This document shows, piece after piece, positions 11,396 through 23,217 of a stretch of DNA of 64,000 nt. Position 1 is the first letter of the stretch; every line of letters starts with the position of its first letter. The translations under genes and the position numbers were made by a program. The notes under the pieces are model-generated. The model was not told where the DNA came from. It searched no databases and saw only the letters and a program-made list of their open reading frames with translations. This stretch comes from Lamellibrachia columna. Its lineage: Eukaryota > Annelida > Polychaeta > Sabellida > Siboglinidae. The DNA is taken from positions 9,869,098 through 9,933,097 of the forward strand of contig OY759266.1 in NCBI GenBank assembly GCA_963662155.1, read 5' to 3'.

Positions 11396-11447
11396 GTCTT
11401 CGCTATGTAATTGCAGCGTGGCTGAATGCTTGATGTTTGTTAAATAG

Positions 11448-11660
11448 GACAACGTCTTCGCAATATTGTGGTCGAAACCATGCTGAAGCACTCGCATAAT
11501 GCTTCGACATGTCAACGTATTGAAGAAGCGTTTGAATACAACGAGACAAGACGTGTGTCTTGTCGGCCTCCCGTCACTGGTAGTCTCGTTAAAGTCGCAT
11601 TATCTGGCAGTGGAATGCGAATCCTCTCACTTTGTGAAGTACAAGTCTATGGGAACTATG
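11448..11660 (+). CDS. F-type lectin module 3, half B
   Basis: It encodes L-R-N-I-V-V-E-T, Y-N-E-T-R-R-V-S-C-R-P and I-L-S-L-C-E-V-Q-V-Y-G. N-E-T-R-R replaces the usual G-E-T-R-R, a variant shared with the orphan B at 56755. Acceptor is gttaaatag and donor tatg|gtaaga, phase 1 at both ends. A tRNA-derived SINE sits in the intron that separates it from its A half. Confidence 0.88.
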
Positions 11661-12079
11661 GTAAGATGACGTTTATCTAGGTGCATAATTAATACAAATG
11701 TAACCGATCTTATGCCTATTTAACGCATAATTATTAGCCGTAAAATGTATTATTAAAACGACAACGTTAATTGATTACGAACATGCATACCAATCTGCAA
11801 TCCATGTATTATTTCCATTATTTCAAATTGCTTAAATTAATTAAAGGGAATAAAAACAACGATTGCTTGAAATCATATTATATTACATCTTGCAATATAT
11901 TTCCATTTCCGCAGAAAATGTCATTAGAATTAATTAATCATTGCACTGTCCTATCGGCATGCCTCGATTATGCATATTTTCCCGCGGTTATCGGCAAGCT
12001 TCGATGTGACATCAATGGTGACATGGAAGCGCTGTGAGACTGGGACTTTACATTCATTCATCTATGTTCACAGCGTCAA

Positions 12080-12280
12080 AATGGTTTATTGTGTGACATT
12101 CGGTTGTAATGCAAACAGTAATAAGAATAGAGTAACTTGGCTAAATAAATGGGTCGCAAAAATGAAGCCTTCAAACTTCAAGCAGACTAACGACAAACTT
12201 GTTCGCGACCCGAAGAAGATGGCAGCCCTTTGAAAGAGGATGATGTGCCAACAGTACTCCCAATAGTGGAATCGATGTTG
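12080..12280 (+). pseudogene. THAP-domain (P-element-type) transposase remnant
   Basis: The frame opens M-V-Y-C-V-T-F-G-C-N-A-N-S-N-K and continues W-L-N-K-W-V-A-K-M-K and N-F-K-Q-T. This fits a THAP zinc finger whose middle (the F-x-F-P segment) is deleted. One base shift later, S-P-L-K-E-D-D-V-P-T-V matches the L-K-x-D-A-V-P-T tail of THAP domains. The frameshift and deletion indicate a dead copy. Confidence 0.5.
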
Positions 12281-12619
12281 ATGTCATCAGTCTGTAGAAC
12301 ACGAAGTCCGGACGCATTCAGCGTCGGATTGAAGGCAAGCAGGCATCGCAAGCGAACTGCCTGTCACAGTCAGCGCGATCTTTTCCTTATTGACATAATC
12401 ATGAAAACGACTATATGGAGCTGCCTATATCTACCGTATATGTACAAATGTGACGTTGTCCAAAATACTCTTACTTCCATATTACGATCCTGTGACCAAG
12501 TCACTACGTATCACAGACCGCTGTGGATACACCAGGAACTTATATATAATGTATTGTACGTGCATTTTAAGATGTACGCAAACATTAAAAAAATTAATTT
12601 ATGGGACAATTGATTGAAC

Positions 12620-14340
12620 CATTGATATGTAATGATTAATGTTTTTTAACTATCTTTTTTCAGGGTTCCACTGTATTACAGGTCTGGTTTACACAATCAT
12701 GTTTTCAACAAATGCTAAGTAAAAATAAATAATATAATTTTGACTTTACCGATATTTTACGAATTTCAACACCCACAATGGGAATGTGGGACAAGTTCTA
12801 TGATAACCGTTTTTGCACATTCCTTTATTAGGTAAACAATATATTACAATTTCAGCAGTTTAGTTTATATAGCAATAACAAATTACTGATTTGACTAATC
12901 TTTTTTTTTTCTCCAAAATAGGCCAGTAATGCCCATACACATGTTCATGACCGTGTAACAAATTAATAGAAATATTACGAATTATCGCACAGCAACAAAT
13001 AGCAAAACATTTACATCGTTTCCCACAATTGGTCACACAATTTTGCTGCTTTTGTATTTGTTAAGGGGGGGGGTTATTCAAGGTTGATTTGATAGCACTT
13101 GCTTCTTTATGTCACACATTTTTATTCAAAAGGAGGCAAGTGACACTAATTCACCAAATAATCAACGTCATAAACAGTATAGTAACGTAGGCAAGAATCG
13201 TTGCGCCGAGCCAGTCACCATACGTAATATAATATACCGTTTTCACAACAATCAGAAGAAACCTTTGCTTAAAACATCCATATTCTAAATCACTAACAAT
13301 TATTTCATTGTTGCAGTGGAAACAAATTGTTAAAAAAGTTGTTTTTTATGAACAAATTATACGATTATTGTACGACGCAAATTATATTATGTACTAGTCT
13401 ATGGCATAGGGACTAGGCTATACTATATAACTAGAATAAGAGCAACAACGGGATGTGCTTTAACAAACGTTACCTTTTCATATAAGCTTGCTTTAAAAAA
13501 ATGCCCTATGAACATCTTATTTTGCTGAACTAGCGCCGCAATCGGCATGGTTGCCGATCTGTCCGTTACGCGTGATGTGGTTGCCAATCTGTCCGCTAGG
13601 CGCTTGGCGGACTGTCTACGAACTACGAATCACAAGTAAAGCTACGAATTGTGGGAAGTAAATATGCTTTGGCGACGCGTCTGTGCGAATGATTTAAAAC
13701 TGCCATTTATTAACCAAAATGACATTGTCTAGGAGTAGGAGATGGCGATTTTTGTTATATATTTTATTTTTATCGTTATGTGGAAGTAAGAGAAATTTTG
13801 TACCACGTGACATGTGTAAATGTATTTAAAATATATGAGAAGTTTGGCACCATGTGGTCATTTTCATGGTTAGGTCAGAAAGTAAAGAAGATCGAATACT
13901 GGAGTCGCTAAGTTGCTCCGAAAGAGCCGAATTCAAAGATGATGCTGCGGTATCACGTGACACTAACGGTTCGAAATCGTTACATTTTATTTTTTATTCC
14001 GGAAAATTGTCATCGCCACCACTGGCCATAGTAACGCGAGTGAAACTGCTGCAGCAATGCATAGAAATCACTGACTAAATTTAAGCCCATATCATCAGTG
14101 ACGTCACAAAACCACGTGATCGCTCATCTCATTAACTTTGAACACACATCTTAATTTCATAGGCCGTGTCATACTGTTAGATAACACTACGTCATAAGTG
14201 TGGTATTCTGGCAATACTCGCTCGCCAAATAAAAATATATTCGTATACTGTCTATTCATAGTCTTGCCAGTAAGATGTGGCCATGCTATTTCGGTTCAGC
14301 CTCAACTTATGTAACATATTTTGGCCTTTGTTTACTAAAC
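12620..14340. other. Large intron segment, nothing recognised
   Basis: AT-rich, with homopolymer runs (T near 12900, G near 13066). A short partly repeated phrase around 13545-13590 (ggttgcc-atctgtccg) occurs twice. No exon with lectin motifs or transposon coding remnant was found. Confidence 0.6.
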
Positions 14341-14344
14341 TTTA

Positions 14345-14668
14345 GGGGGGCAGCCGTGGCCTAGTGGTTAAGGTGTTGGAATCTAAATTCGAGGGTTGTG
14401 AGTTCAAGACCCACACTGGGCACGGTTCGTTTTCGAAGCTTAGGCAATTTCGTTTACCCTACTTTGCCTCAGTCTACTCAGCTGCAAATGAGTACAAACA
14501 CTGTTTGGAAGGTACCTGCGATGGACTAGTGTCCCGACCAGGAGAGTCAGTATAACTGCACTCTAAGTTGCTTCGCACTACAGAAACCAGGTTTAAGCAC
14601 TGGCCATATAAGCCTTCATGGCTTCCTAAGGCGTAATGCCTGGGGGATGACTTTACCTACCTTACTAA
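14345..14668 (+). mobile_element. tRNA-derived SINE (copy 2)
   Basis: It starts with a G-run, then box A-like tggcctagtggt (about 14357) and box B-like gagttcaagaccc (about 14400). A long unrelated body follows, with a 3' end reading gactttacctacc. Its body segment caatttcgtttaccctac resembles the corresponding part of the SINE at 11245, so the two belong to one superfamily. Confidence 0.75.
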
Positions 14669-14669
14669 A

Positions 14670-15380
14670 CTAGTCTTCTTTCTGACAAAATAAAACATTT
14701 TGTTTGAGACTTTGCATTGGTTCCGTGTATGCCTCCGTCACGTTAGTCTAGGTTACATCGATTTCATGGAACTAAGCATGCACTTACTGGTTGCGCTGGG
14801 TAACATGTCAGCCCTCGGTCATTAGGAGAAATTATCGAAATCTCATTTAGAACACATTCCGAATAAGCCACTGGCATTATATTCTTGATTTAATTGCGCG
14901 TGGTAAGGTTTTATTATCTCTTAGGTGCATTACCCGAAGTCTTGAAAACAATATTGCTTTTGTTTCGTTTTAACTAATGCTGGCTCTATCTGAAAAAAGT
15001 GTACGAAGTAATATAATTATTATATAGAAAAAGAAAGATATAACACAAAATTAGTGTAATTCGTAGTTTCTGCTATTATTTAAATACTTCCGAAATGTGG
15101 TTCAGGGATGGTTGGAACGTTAGCCCAGATCAAGTGGCCCCTCCACTCTCATGATAATATTATGTTATATTTTGTCATTATATTTGTTTATATAAGTAGA
15201 CCATTAACTTAGCTCTTTAAAGAATAATCACATAAGGAAGTTCATGTGAGAATTTACTTTCATTTTCAAGTAATTAATACTCTGCGGATTTCCACGATAG
15301 GTGCACAGTGTGGGGATGGTCCCATTGATTTATATGACCTAGACTGGGGATTCCAAAAAGGTTATCTGTGGCGAAAGGCA
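14670..15380. other. Intron segment, nothing recognised
   Basis: AT-rich sequence without splice-bounded lectin motifs or transposon proteins. It leads into the minisatellite at 15389. Confidence 0.55.
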
Positions 15381-15388
15381 ACATGGCC

Positions 15389-15572
15389 TACTCCTCCCTG
15401 TGGTCTACGTCTCCATGTGGCCCACTCCTCCATGTAGCCCACTCATCCCTGTAGCCCACTCATCCCTGTAGCCCACTCATCCCTGTGGCCCACTCGTCCC
15501 TGTGACCCACTCTACCCTGTGGCCCACTCTTCCCTGTGGCCCACTCCTCACAGTGGCCCACTCTTCTCTAGT
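15389..15572. repeat. Minisatellite, about 17-bp unit
   Basis: About ten imperfect tandem copies of a unit like cctgtggcccactcatc, C/T-rich on this strand. Confidence 0.9.
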
Positions 15573-15654
15573 CTCCCCCTACATGTGCGTAAAATGCACC
15601 AGTATTGCTTACTTTAAATAGTTTGACGAAGGAGTTTAGTCCTGCTAAACCATT

Positions 15655-15746
15655 TGTGACAACAGCATGCCTCAAATTGGACATAACCACAGTATCAATA
15701 TGTGACAACAGCATGCCTCAAATTGGACATAACCACAGTATCAATA
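15655..15746. repeat. 46-bp tandem duplication (2 copies)
   Basis: A 46-base unit beginning tgtgacaacagcatgcctca occurs twice back to back without a difference that I can see, indicating a recent duplication. Confidence 0.95.
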
Positions 15747-16026
15747 TGCCACATTTATGAAACAATGTGTAAACGCACGCACGTACCACCGATCAGCTTT
15801 AAGATTAGTCGTTTATGTAAATACAAATGATGCCATGTTTAGCTTAACTAGATACCCGTGTCAAGAGACATGTATTCCATCATGTATACGTCTTTATTTA
15901 TGTAACGAGCTCTAACAACGGTGCAAAGCAATAAGCAAAGCAAGGATGCAATTAACAGTCATACAATATGTCTTCTCTCGTGACTGTCTAGTCGGACATA
16001 ATGACTTTATTCATAATTCGTTGCAG

Positions 16027-16263
16027 TGAAACCTGAGGCAGACATGACAGCTAATCTGGCTCTTGGGAAACCAGCACGCCAATTTTCTACGTATAAGACA
16101 CATACCGCTTCGAAAGCTGTGGATGGCAATAAAGCCAATTTCCTATCGCAGGGCAGCTGCACCCACACTGTGTGGTCCGGTAAAGGTGTTTGGTGGCAGG
16201 TTGACCTGGAAGCCGTCTACGATATCAGAGAGGTGGTGATAACTAACAGAGGAGAATGCTGCG
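16027..16263 (+). CDS. F-type lectin module 4, half A
   Basis: It encodes N-L-A-L-G-K-P-A-R-Q, A-S-K-A-V-D-G-N, G-S-C-T-H-T, V-W-W-Q-V-D-L-E-A-V-Y-D-I and V-I-T-N-R-G-E-C-C. This is the only A half with both the C-T-H histidine and the T-N-R arginine of the fucose site. The aspartate of R-x-D is glutamate here. Acceptor is cgttgcag and donor gtgagt, phase 1 at both ends. It is one of the two A exons closest to a textbook fucolectin, with 26187. Confidence 0.92.
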
Positions 16264-16559
16264 GTGAGTTCTAATATGTGACTCAGATTACTATATTACC
16301 ATGCACATTATGAGGGCATTTCCCTAACCCGTTTGTTTTTTTATTTCTCACATTATGACGTATAAATTGAGAATACTTGGCTGTAATCTAAGCAATACGT
16401 AAACTTTTTCTGTTAAAACATGCACGCATATACCCACGCACACACAATATGCGTTATATTAGTAAAGTCAGTGACCTAACCTGTTTGTATCAGAACATCC
16501 ACGTCACCATAACTTGTCTCATGTACGTATGTTTATGTATAATGTTATACTTCATATAG

Positions 16560-16772
16560 GAGAAGGGCTTCACGACTTCGTGATACAAACAGTCCGGCAA
16601 AACCCCACTGAGGTTGCGATATGTCAAGTGATCGGGCCGCCCTTGAAGACGAAAGAGACGAGACGAATCCGCTGTCGACGTGGTGCGGTCGGCAGTATTG
16701 TTAGGATCACACAACAACCATTTGTGAAAGAAGTTCTGACACTGTGCGAAGTGGAAATATACGGGACGTTTG
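16560..16772 (+). CDS. F-type lectin module 4, half B
   Basis: It encodes G-L-H-D-F-V-I-Q-T, K-E-T-R-R-I-R-C-R-R-G, G-S-I-V-R-I and T-L-C-E-V-E-I-Y-G. Acceptor is cttcatatag and donor tttg|gtaaga, phase 1. The position expected to hold the second fucose-binding arginine is glycine. The intron to the A half is only about 300 bases. Confidence 0.9.
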
Positions 16773-16874
16773 GTAAGACTGCAATATATGGCTAGAACAT
16801 AAACTGCAATACGAACATTTCTATCGCGTGAATGGAAATATACGGGACGTTCGGTCTTCTTTTGTATACTTCCA

Positions 16875-18300
16875 TTATACCCCATCTAGCTGGTGGAGCC
16901 ATGTAACTGCTGCTTCGTTGACTGCCATGATGTCCTCGTAGCATACATTCGGGCATACTTGGCATTCCAGTAGGTGTTCAGCAGTCTGGGGGGGGGGGCA
17001 CCACCGCAGGCACACATTGGTCAGCTCTGTATCTAAGTTGGTGCATTTTACGTTGAATCTGCCAGCACCAGATCGAATTCTGTTTAGCTTCCACCAGAGG
17101 GGACGCTCCAACTTGTACACAGGAGGGTGGTTAGATGGCGGGGCTATGAAGCGTTTGAGTCGGATGCCTTGTTCTTCCCAAGTTGTCATGAGATGGTCAT
17201 GAGCCCAAGCACAACCACTGCCATTCTCACATTGTTCGAGTAATTCACTTGCCTCTCGTGTGGACGGTCTTCCTGACTTAAGCCTCTGGTTAGTGCACTG
17301 CTCCGTGTATTCATGCAGTGTGTGTTGTTCATCCCGTTGAGCAGGTAGAGCAAGGTCAAGTGTTGCTTTTTGCCGTCGTATTTGAGGAGGGAGTATGCCA
17401 GGCAATGTTTGTAGTATCTCAGCGGGAGTGTACATCAGACACCCTGTAATGGTTCGGATTGATGAATTTAGGGCAGTGTCTAATTTATTGGTATGTCTGC
17501 TACCAAAGATTATTTGTATTATACATATCCCCAGGCTTGACAACAGTATTCTGCAGGTTCCTATGCAAGCGCGATATTTGATGATCTGAGAGTTGGAAAG
17601 TCGACTCCCAGTGTTTTACCTGCCAAACGCCTTAACCCCCAACACGAGAGTTCACCTTCTTTCACTTGGTGTTTATTTATACGTGAGACTTATCAAGGTT
17701 ACCCCAAGGTAGACATGGTTGTTGGTGAAGGGAAGCATGTTACCATTCAGTGAGATATTCAGTGTCTTATGCGCCATGGCGTTATGAAGGTGAAATAGGG
17801 ATGCAGTTGGTTTGGCTTGGCTTTGTGGGAGTCTCCATATATGTAGGTAGGAGGCAAATTTGTGCATGTCCTCTGTTAGATACACTTCTATGTCTGGAGT
17901 AGATCTTCGGAACATTGACAGAGCAAGGTTATCAGCATACGCATACTTTGTGGCTGTGGTGGGTGAAATATCTGACACATAGATGTTGAAGAGGGTTGGT
18001 GCAACGACAAAGGCCTGCAGGAAAGCGTTCCTAGGGCGTTTTAGCCTGCTTCGCTCTCAGCCACTCGTGGACAGGACATTTGTTCTATTGGAGATGATGT
18101 TGCTGATGAATGCGACCATCCTCCTTTCTGTAATCATTTGTAGCAGCTTATACACTAGCCCCTTTAACCACACAGTATCATAGCTGTCATCGAAGCTGAA
18201 CCTGAGTGAGCAATGAATGTAAATATGTCGGTTGCTTAGACGAAGGTGCGTTGGTGGTAGCAGTAGTATCAGTACAAGTTGCAGTAGCTGTAGCAGTAGT
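16875..18300 (-). mobile_element. Jockey-like LINE RT fragment, decayed
   Basis: Minus-strand frames give, in 5' to 3' order of the element, D-T-V-W-L-K-G-L (near 18170), Y-A-Y-A-D-N-L-A-L (near 17940), Y-L-G-V-T-L (near 17700), R-T-I-T-G-C-L (near 17455) and C-x-R-W-C-x-P-x-x-T-A-E-H-L-L-E-C (near 16990). This is the RT core through the C-terminal cysteine-rich end. Y-A-D-D is mutated to Y-A-D-N, and frameshifts separate the parts. Confidence 0.85.
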
Positions 18301-18577
18301 AGTACATACCTTAACAATAATACATGTAGCTCCGTAACTGCTTAGTGCCATGTACGTATCATATTACGAACTATTTGAAGTAAGCACGCATATCCGTGGA
18401 AGGTTGGATCGACGTGAAACATGGATGCATGTATGTATGTATACATGTGTGCAAAATATGCATACATGTATATACACAGTTTGAACGAAGTTGGTGATGA
18501 GTCAGATTTATATTTATTCATAGCAGATGCACGTTGTTAGTAAGCTGTGGAGAATAAGTATTCGGTGTTGCTTTCAG

Positions 18578-18829
18578 AATTTCCTGAAATAGATGCTAGT
18601 GACAACCTGGCTTACATGAAACCTACACGACAACACAGTACTTATCCTCACACCAATAAGCAAACTACAATGGCCTCGTCTTTAGCGGTAGATGGGCATT
18701 CGGGTACATTCTTGTACCGCGACGGCTGTGCACGCACAACTGCAACCAGGAACAGCTGGTGGTTGGTTGACCTGGGAGCACTCTACAAGATCTTCGTGGT
18801 GGTCATTACCAGTCAGGGAGACAGCAAAG
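18578..18829 (+). CDS. F-type lectin module 5, half A
   Basis: It encodes N-L-A-Y-M-K-P-T-R-Q-H-S-T, S-S-L-A-V-D-G-H, G-C-A-R-T, S-W-W-L-V-D-L-G and V-V-I-T-S-Q-G-D. Acceptor is tgctttcag and donor aaag|gtatga, phase 1. The reading frame continues into the intron, but the long intron carrying (AT)n tracts and the B half at 21353 supports this donor. The histidine position is arginine. Confidence 0.87.
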
Positions 18830-19162
18830 GTATGATGGAAAAGTGTGTAGGAACATATGTACATGCGCACGCTCATATGTACATGCGCGCGCTCACTTGT
18901 AAATGTTGGTGTCTGCTGAAGCCTGGAAGAAAATCACTTTCATTCGATCTTGGCATGACCTTTCAATTGGACAATACAGTAGCTTCGACTGCGTACCATG
19001 TATACGTGATTCGCACCCAAGACAATCAATCGTTTCAACACCAATCATCGTGTGCACGGCTCGGGTTGTTCCAATGGACTGAATTCAATTAACACCAGCT
19101 GTATTACTTCACGTAATGGTAGTTGGGAAGGATGTGAACATGCAGTGAATATACTGAAGAGA

Positions 19163-19164
<2 letters not shown>

Positions 19165-19231
<67 letters not shown>
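19165..19231. repeat. (AT)n microsatellite
   Basis: Uninterrupted alternating AT run followed by CA and ACGC repeats to about 19270, within the module 5 intron. Confidence 0.95.
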
Positions 19232-19236
<5 letters not shown>

Positions 19237-19299
19237 CACACACACACGCACGCACGCACGCACACACACATTCGGCATGGGGCATTTAATTTTGTAACT

Positions 19300-20540
19300 T
19301 TGTTTTGAAGATAATTGCTTATACAGTATTTACATCCCAAGCTATTTCCTCGTGAGGCATTTCATTACATTTTAGATACTTATTAAAAATATTTTTATTT
19401 TAAAGGATTGAAAAGTTGTGGCTGAAGATTTGCAGGTGTGGGGTTTCCTCCTATAGCCAAACACCAAATTAACCAAACTGGGCAACAACATACATACTTT
19501 TTATACACCAAGTTTTTACTTATGCTGTATACTAAATCGTTATGTTTCCCCTTTACACACTTGCATTTAAATATGAATTCATTATTTTGTATGTATCACT
19601 ACAACTGGCATGCTTCTGATTTAAGTTTGCACTGTAAAAAAATTACAAACTGTTGCTATGTTACCTTTCTCTGGGTGTAGGACACAAACCCTCAAGTGCA
19701 GAAGCCCACACAGACAAAAGTCATCTGAACAAAAGCCTTTTCAGGGGGGTAGGACAAAACCCCTACTAGCTACTGGCTTCAACATGAGCAAAACTTTAAT
19801 TGGATGTGGTTTTTTTCAGCAATTCAATAAAAAGAGTGGCTTTGCAGAAATCAGAGTTACATCTAAGTTCTTTCTGGATTAAGTAATTGCGTATAAATAA
19901 AAAAATATAGGCCAAATTAAAAGTACTTGGATTTAACTCTGATTTCTGAAAAGCATTTAGTAAGTATTAAATTATCTTTTTTATAAGTATTACATGTCAA
20001 CGGTCATTCCTAATGCTCATTGGGTAAAGTGTACAGGCATATTGAGAGGGTGAATCGCTGAGAGTATGCACTAACGTTGCACTTGGCTGCAAGTTGCCAT
20101 TTCCACATGTTTACTTTAAACATAGATTTGCAGAAGCCAAGATTTGATGTCAACTTATCACCCTACCGGAGGATATTCTAATGTCTATGCTTTCCTTCTA
20201 ATTCACAGGTGCCTGAAAGACCAGCCCACCACAGTTGGTACAGGTGGCATATTATGTGCTCTGTAATGTTCTTCCTCCAATTCATACATGCCTTAACCTG
20301 ATCTCTCTCAGGCTAGTGATTGAAGTAGTGTCTGCAGGCCTTCTGAAAACACCTGGATAACATGGCTGGATAATGTTGTTAACTGTTAAATGAGCATTTA
20401 ATTGAGAGTTAATTGTGAATCTGTAAATTAAATTAACCCCTTTTGGTAAAGTTAATAAATTGAATAAAATAAATTAGCCTTTCTGGAAAATTCTATTAAT
20501 TTCATTAAATTAACTTAATTGAGTTAATTCAATTATACAA
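19300..20540. other. Module 5 intron, nothing recognised
   Basis: AT-rich intron with no lectin motif or transposon protein. The stretch 20390-20545 is rich in short attaat/ttaatt words and leads into an (AT)n tract. Confidence 0.55.
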
Positions 20541-20551
20541 ATTAACCCATG

Positions 20552-20554
<3 letters not shown>

Positions 20555-20598
<44 letters not shown>
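20555..20598. repeat. (AT)n microsatellite
   Basis: Alternating AT tract in the module 5 intron. Confidence 0.95.
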
Positions 20599-20601
<3 letters not shown>

Positions 20602-20879
20602 ATGGCACAAAGCGCACTTAGGGAGACTGGGGTATTGCAACTCGTAATAAAAACATTAATTTGATGATAAGTGGTTTCGATTTTGTCTAGTAACTTAAAT
20701 TCCTGGTGTTCTACATGATCCAAAGTGAACCCGAACAATAACTTTAAATCATAATTTCATTACAATATAAAAAAAAAATTTGTGTGAGAAATAGATAGCT
20801 GCTAGGTGGCAATTTCTTAAAATATCGGGCTAGGTAGATGAAAAAACAGCAAGTTTGCCCACCAAGGGAAGCACTGTTT

Positions 20880-21010
20880 CAGTTATTACACAAAATGACT
20901 GTACCTCTTTTCCAGTCATTTTCCAGTCGCGTAATGACTGACATTTTCAGTCATTTCGCGAAATGCCTAAACATGTCAGTCATTACGTGAAATGACTGAT
21001 TACGCAGATT
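20880..21010. repeat. Cluster of short inverted repeats (cagtcatt/aatgactg)
   Basis: The words cagtcatt and aatgactg recur at least seven times in alternating orientation, several flanking a cgcg/cgtg centre (for example catttcgcgaaatg). The block can fold into several hairpins and is directly followed by an (AT)n tract. A degenerate MITE or a satellite-like element is possible. Confidence 0.7.
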
Positions 21011-21016
21011 GACTGT

Positions 21017-21018
<2 letters not shown>

Positions 21019-21070
<52 letters not shown>
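21019..21070. repeat. (AT)n microsatellite
   Basis: Alternating AT tract upstream of the module 5 B exon. Confidence 0.95.
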
Positions 21071-21072
<2 letters not shown>

Positions 21073-21352
21073 GAAAAGTTATTAAAATATACAGTGATGG
21101 TGATGGGGAGTTTTGGGAAGATGGTAGTGGTCTGCCTGTGTTGTGCAACCGAACATGATACACGTTGGAATATGTTTAACCTTGTGTTTGAATATACTTA
21201 TGTTTCTGGATTACATAATGCATCTGGTATGATTAGATGGTCCTGTGGATTTATTATTCACGCACGATTATAATTATACCCATTTGCAATCATGTGACAC
21301 TTGTTTCATAGTATTTGAACAATGTTTTAAACGAAGAGTGTCTGCCTAACAG

Positions 21353-21568
21353 GGGACCGGCTTCAAGACTTCGTCATCCATGCAATAAGGCAACATGACT
21401 ACGCTGGTTTCTCGACCTGTGCAATTGTCGGGTCATCCATCAACTTGGGTGAGACGAGGCGAATTCCGTGTCGACCAAATGTAAATGGTAGTGTCGTCAG
21501 GATTCAATTGACTGGTATTGAAAGTAGAATCCTTACACTTTGTGAAGTGAAAGTCTACGGTCTCTATG
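21353..21568 (+). CDS. F-type lectin module 5, half B
   Basis: It encodes R-L-Q-D-F-V-I-H-A, C-A-I-V-G-S-S, L-G-E-T-R-R-I-P-C-R-P and I-L-T-L-C-E-V-K-V-Y-G. Acceptor is ctgcctaacag and donor tatg|gtgagt, phase 1. It has no methionine-initiated frame of its own and is recognised purely from motif and splice sites. The intron from its A half is about 2.5 kb and full of AT microsatellites. Confidence 0.9.
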
Positions 21569-21660
21569 GTGAGTGATATATTAGAAATTACGATGGGTAT
21601 TGGCTCCTACATCCTTCATATTATATTAACTCCGCTGCTGTTTCCATGTTTACTAAATGT

Positions 21661-21918
21661 ATGACACGTGTTATATCGTCAATATACTGTACTGTGAATG
21701 TTGTATATTACTGATGTGTTGTATATTATGTTATTGTATTATCCATATGACACGTGTTATATCGTCAATATACTGTACTGTGAATGTTGTATATTACTGA
21801 TGTGTTGTATATTATGTTATTGTATTATCCATATGACACGTGTTATATCGTCAATATACTGTACTGTGAATGTTGTATATTACTGATGTGTTGTATATTA
21901 TGTTATTGTATTATCCAT
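21661..21918. repeat. 86-bp tandem repeat, 3 copies
   Basis: Three essentially identical 86-base units starting atgacacgtgttatatcg at 21661, 21747 and 21833. It sits directly before a LINE-c fragment. Confidence 0.95.
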
Positions 21919-21934
21919 ATGCACTGACAGATGA

Positions 21935-22470
21935 GATTCATTCCACGAAAACTACTAATGGAAACAGTGGAACAAATTAGCATGTCACTTGCAAACGTTT
22001 GTAGTAGTAATTAAAAGAGGGAGTGGTTCCTTTTGAAAATATACCATTATTTAAAAAGGGTTCAACAAAATAAGTCAGACCTGAAATAACCACAGACCAG
22101 TGAGTTTAACGTCAGTGATTTGTAAGTTATACATTTTTATTGAAGATCATATGGTGGACTTCCTTGATAAGCTTAAATTAATTAATTAATCTCAACATGG
22201 ATTCATAAAACCAAAGCCATGTTTCATAAAATATATGTGTTATGCTTTTTAAAAAGAAATCACTAAATGGGTATATTATATTACATAATGCTTACACACA
22301 CGACAAGACAACAGTGATGCAAATAAAAAATGGGAGATACTATTCTATGTATATAAGTGAAAGCTTCAGAGTAGTGTGGGATGGCAGCTTCAACGGGTAG
22401 TCACATTCTTGATTTAATGAAGGGCGGGTTACGAATAATCGTTGGACTTTTGATAAGCCAGTGGCTTTCT
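21935..22470 (+). mobile_element. LINE-c fragment, heavily decayed
   Basis: Segments match the LINE-c copy at 29130: ctactaatggaaacagtggaacaaattag, the P-L-F-K-K-G-S-like stretch near 22050, the S-Q-H-G-F-like stretch near 22190, and a tail with ggctttcttgtccactta near 22465. Large internal deletions join RT middle to 3' end. Confidence 0.75.
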
Positions 22471-22652
22471 TGTCCACTTACGTTCTGTGTTGTACTTAGG
22501 ATGGGAATCTTTTAAAATGAATACATAGTGATGTATCCTCTTATGGTGCGTTATGTGTATATCATTAGTTCCTCCTTGACGTCTTAACAAGACCATCTAA
22601 TGTGTAGTCTTCATGTTTGCTCACTATATTTGTTCATTTATTTATGATATAG

Positions 22653-22883
22653 TAAGCGAAGAAATTGATATGACAAAGAACCTTGCTGGAGGAAAACCAA
22701 CGGAGCAGTCGTATACAGCTGATCCACAATATAGTGCTCGGGGAGCGGTGGATGGCAGAAGAAACACTGAGCATCTTAGCTGCAGTGCCCCAGGCAACAA
22801 AGATTCTGCCTGGTGGCAGGTTGACTTGGAAGCTGTTTACGACATCCGGGTGGTGGCTTTAACAGGGGTTCCAGCATGTTGTG
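22653..22883 (+). CDS. F-type lectin module 6, half A
   Basis: It encodes K-N-L-A-G-G-K-P-T-E-Q-S, R-G-A-V-D-G-R-R-N, L-S-C-S-A-P and A-W-W-Q-V-D-L-E-A-V-Y-D-I, ending P-A-C-C. Acceptor is tatgatatag and donor gtg|gtaagc, phase 1. The fucose-site histidine and first arginine are both replaced. Confidence 0.88.
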
Positions 22884-22987
22884 GTAAGCCTGAATATTAG
22901 TCCATAGACACTTGTTTAAAGGATAACGGAAATATGACTTTATATGACTATGTTGATCTGAGCAATATTTTGTTTGATTAACTTAGT

Positions 22988-23134
22988 TTAATGTAAAGCC
23001 CGCAGCACACTAGCCGACTTTTTATCGGGGTAGTGAAGATTTTTCATCGGGGTCGAATTTGTCGGGCCATCAGATCGCAGCACCCAGCCGAGATTTTGTA
23101 AATGACAAGACAATGTGCACGAAGTTAGGCAGCT

Positions 23135-23217
<83 letters not shown>

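Noticed and set aside
17580..17640. Possible reversed SINE head (ggcgtttggcaggtaaaacac on the minus strand)
   Set aside because: Only a weak box A-like and no convincing box B at the right distance; it lies between two parts of the LINE at 16875-18300.
18840..19092. Extension of the module 5 A exon into the following open frame
   Set aside because: The frame stays open after 18829 but loses all lectin similarity, and the B half at 21353 needs the phase-1 donor at 18829.
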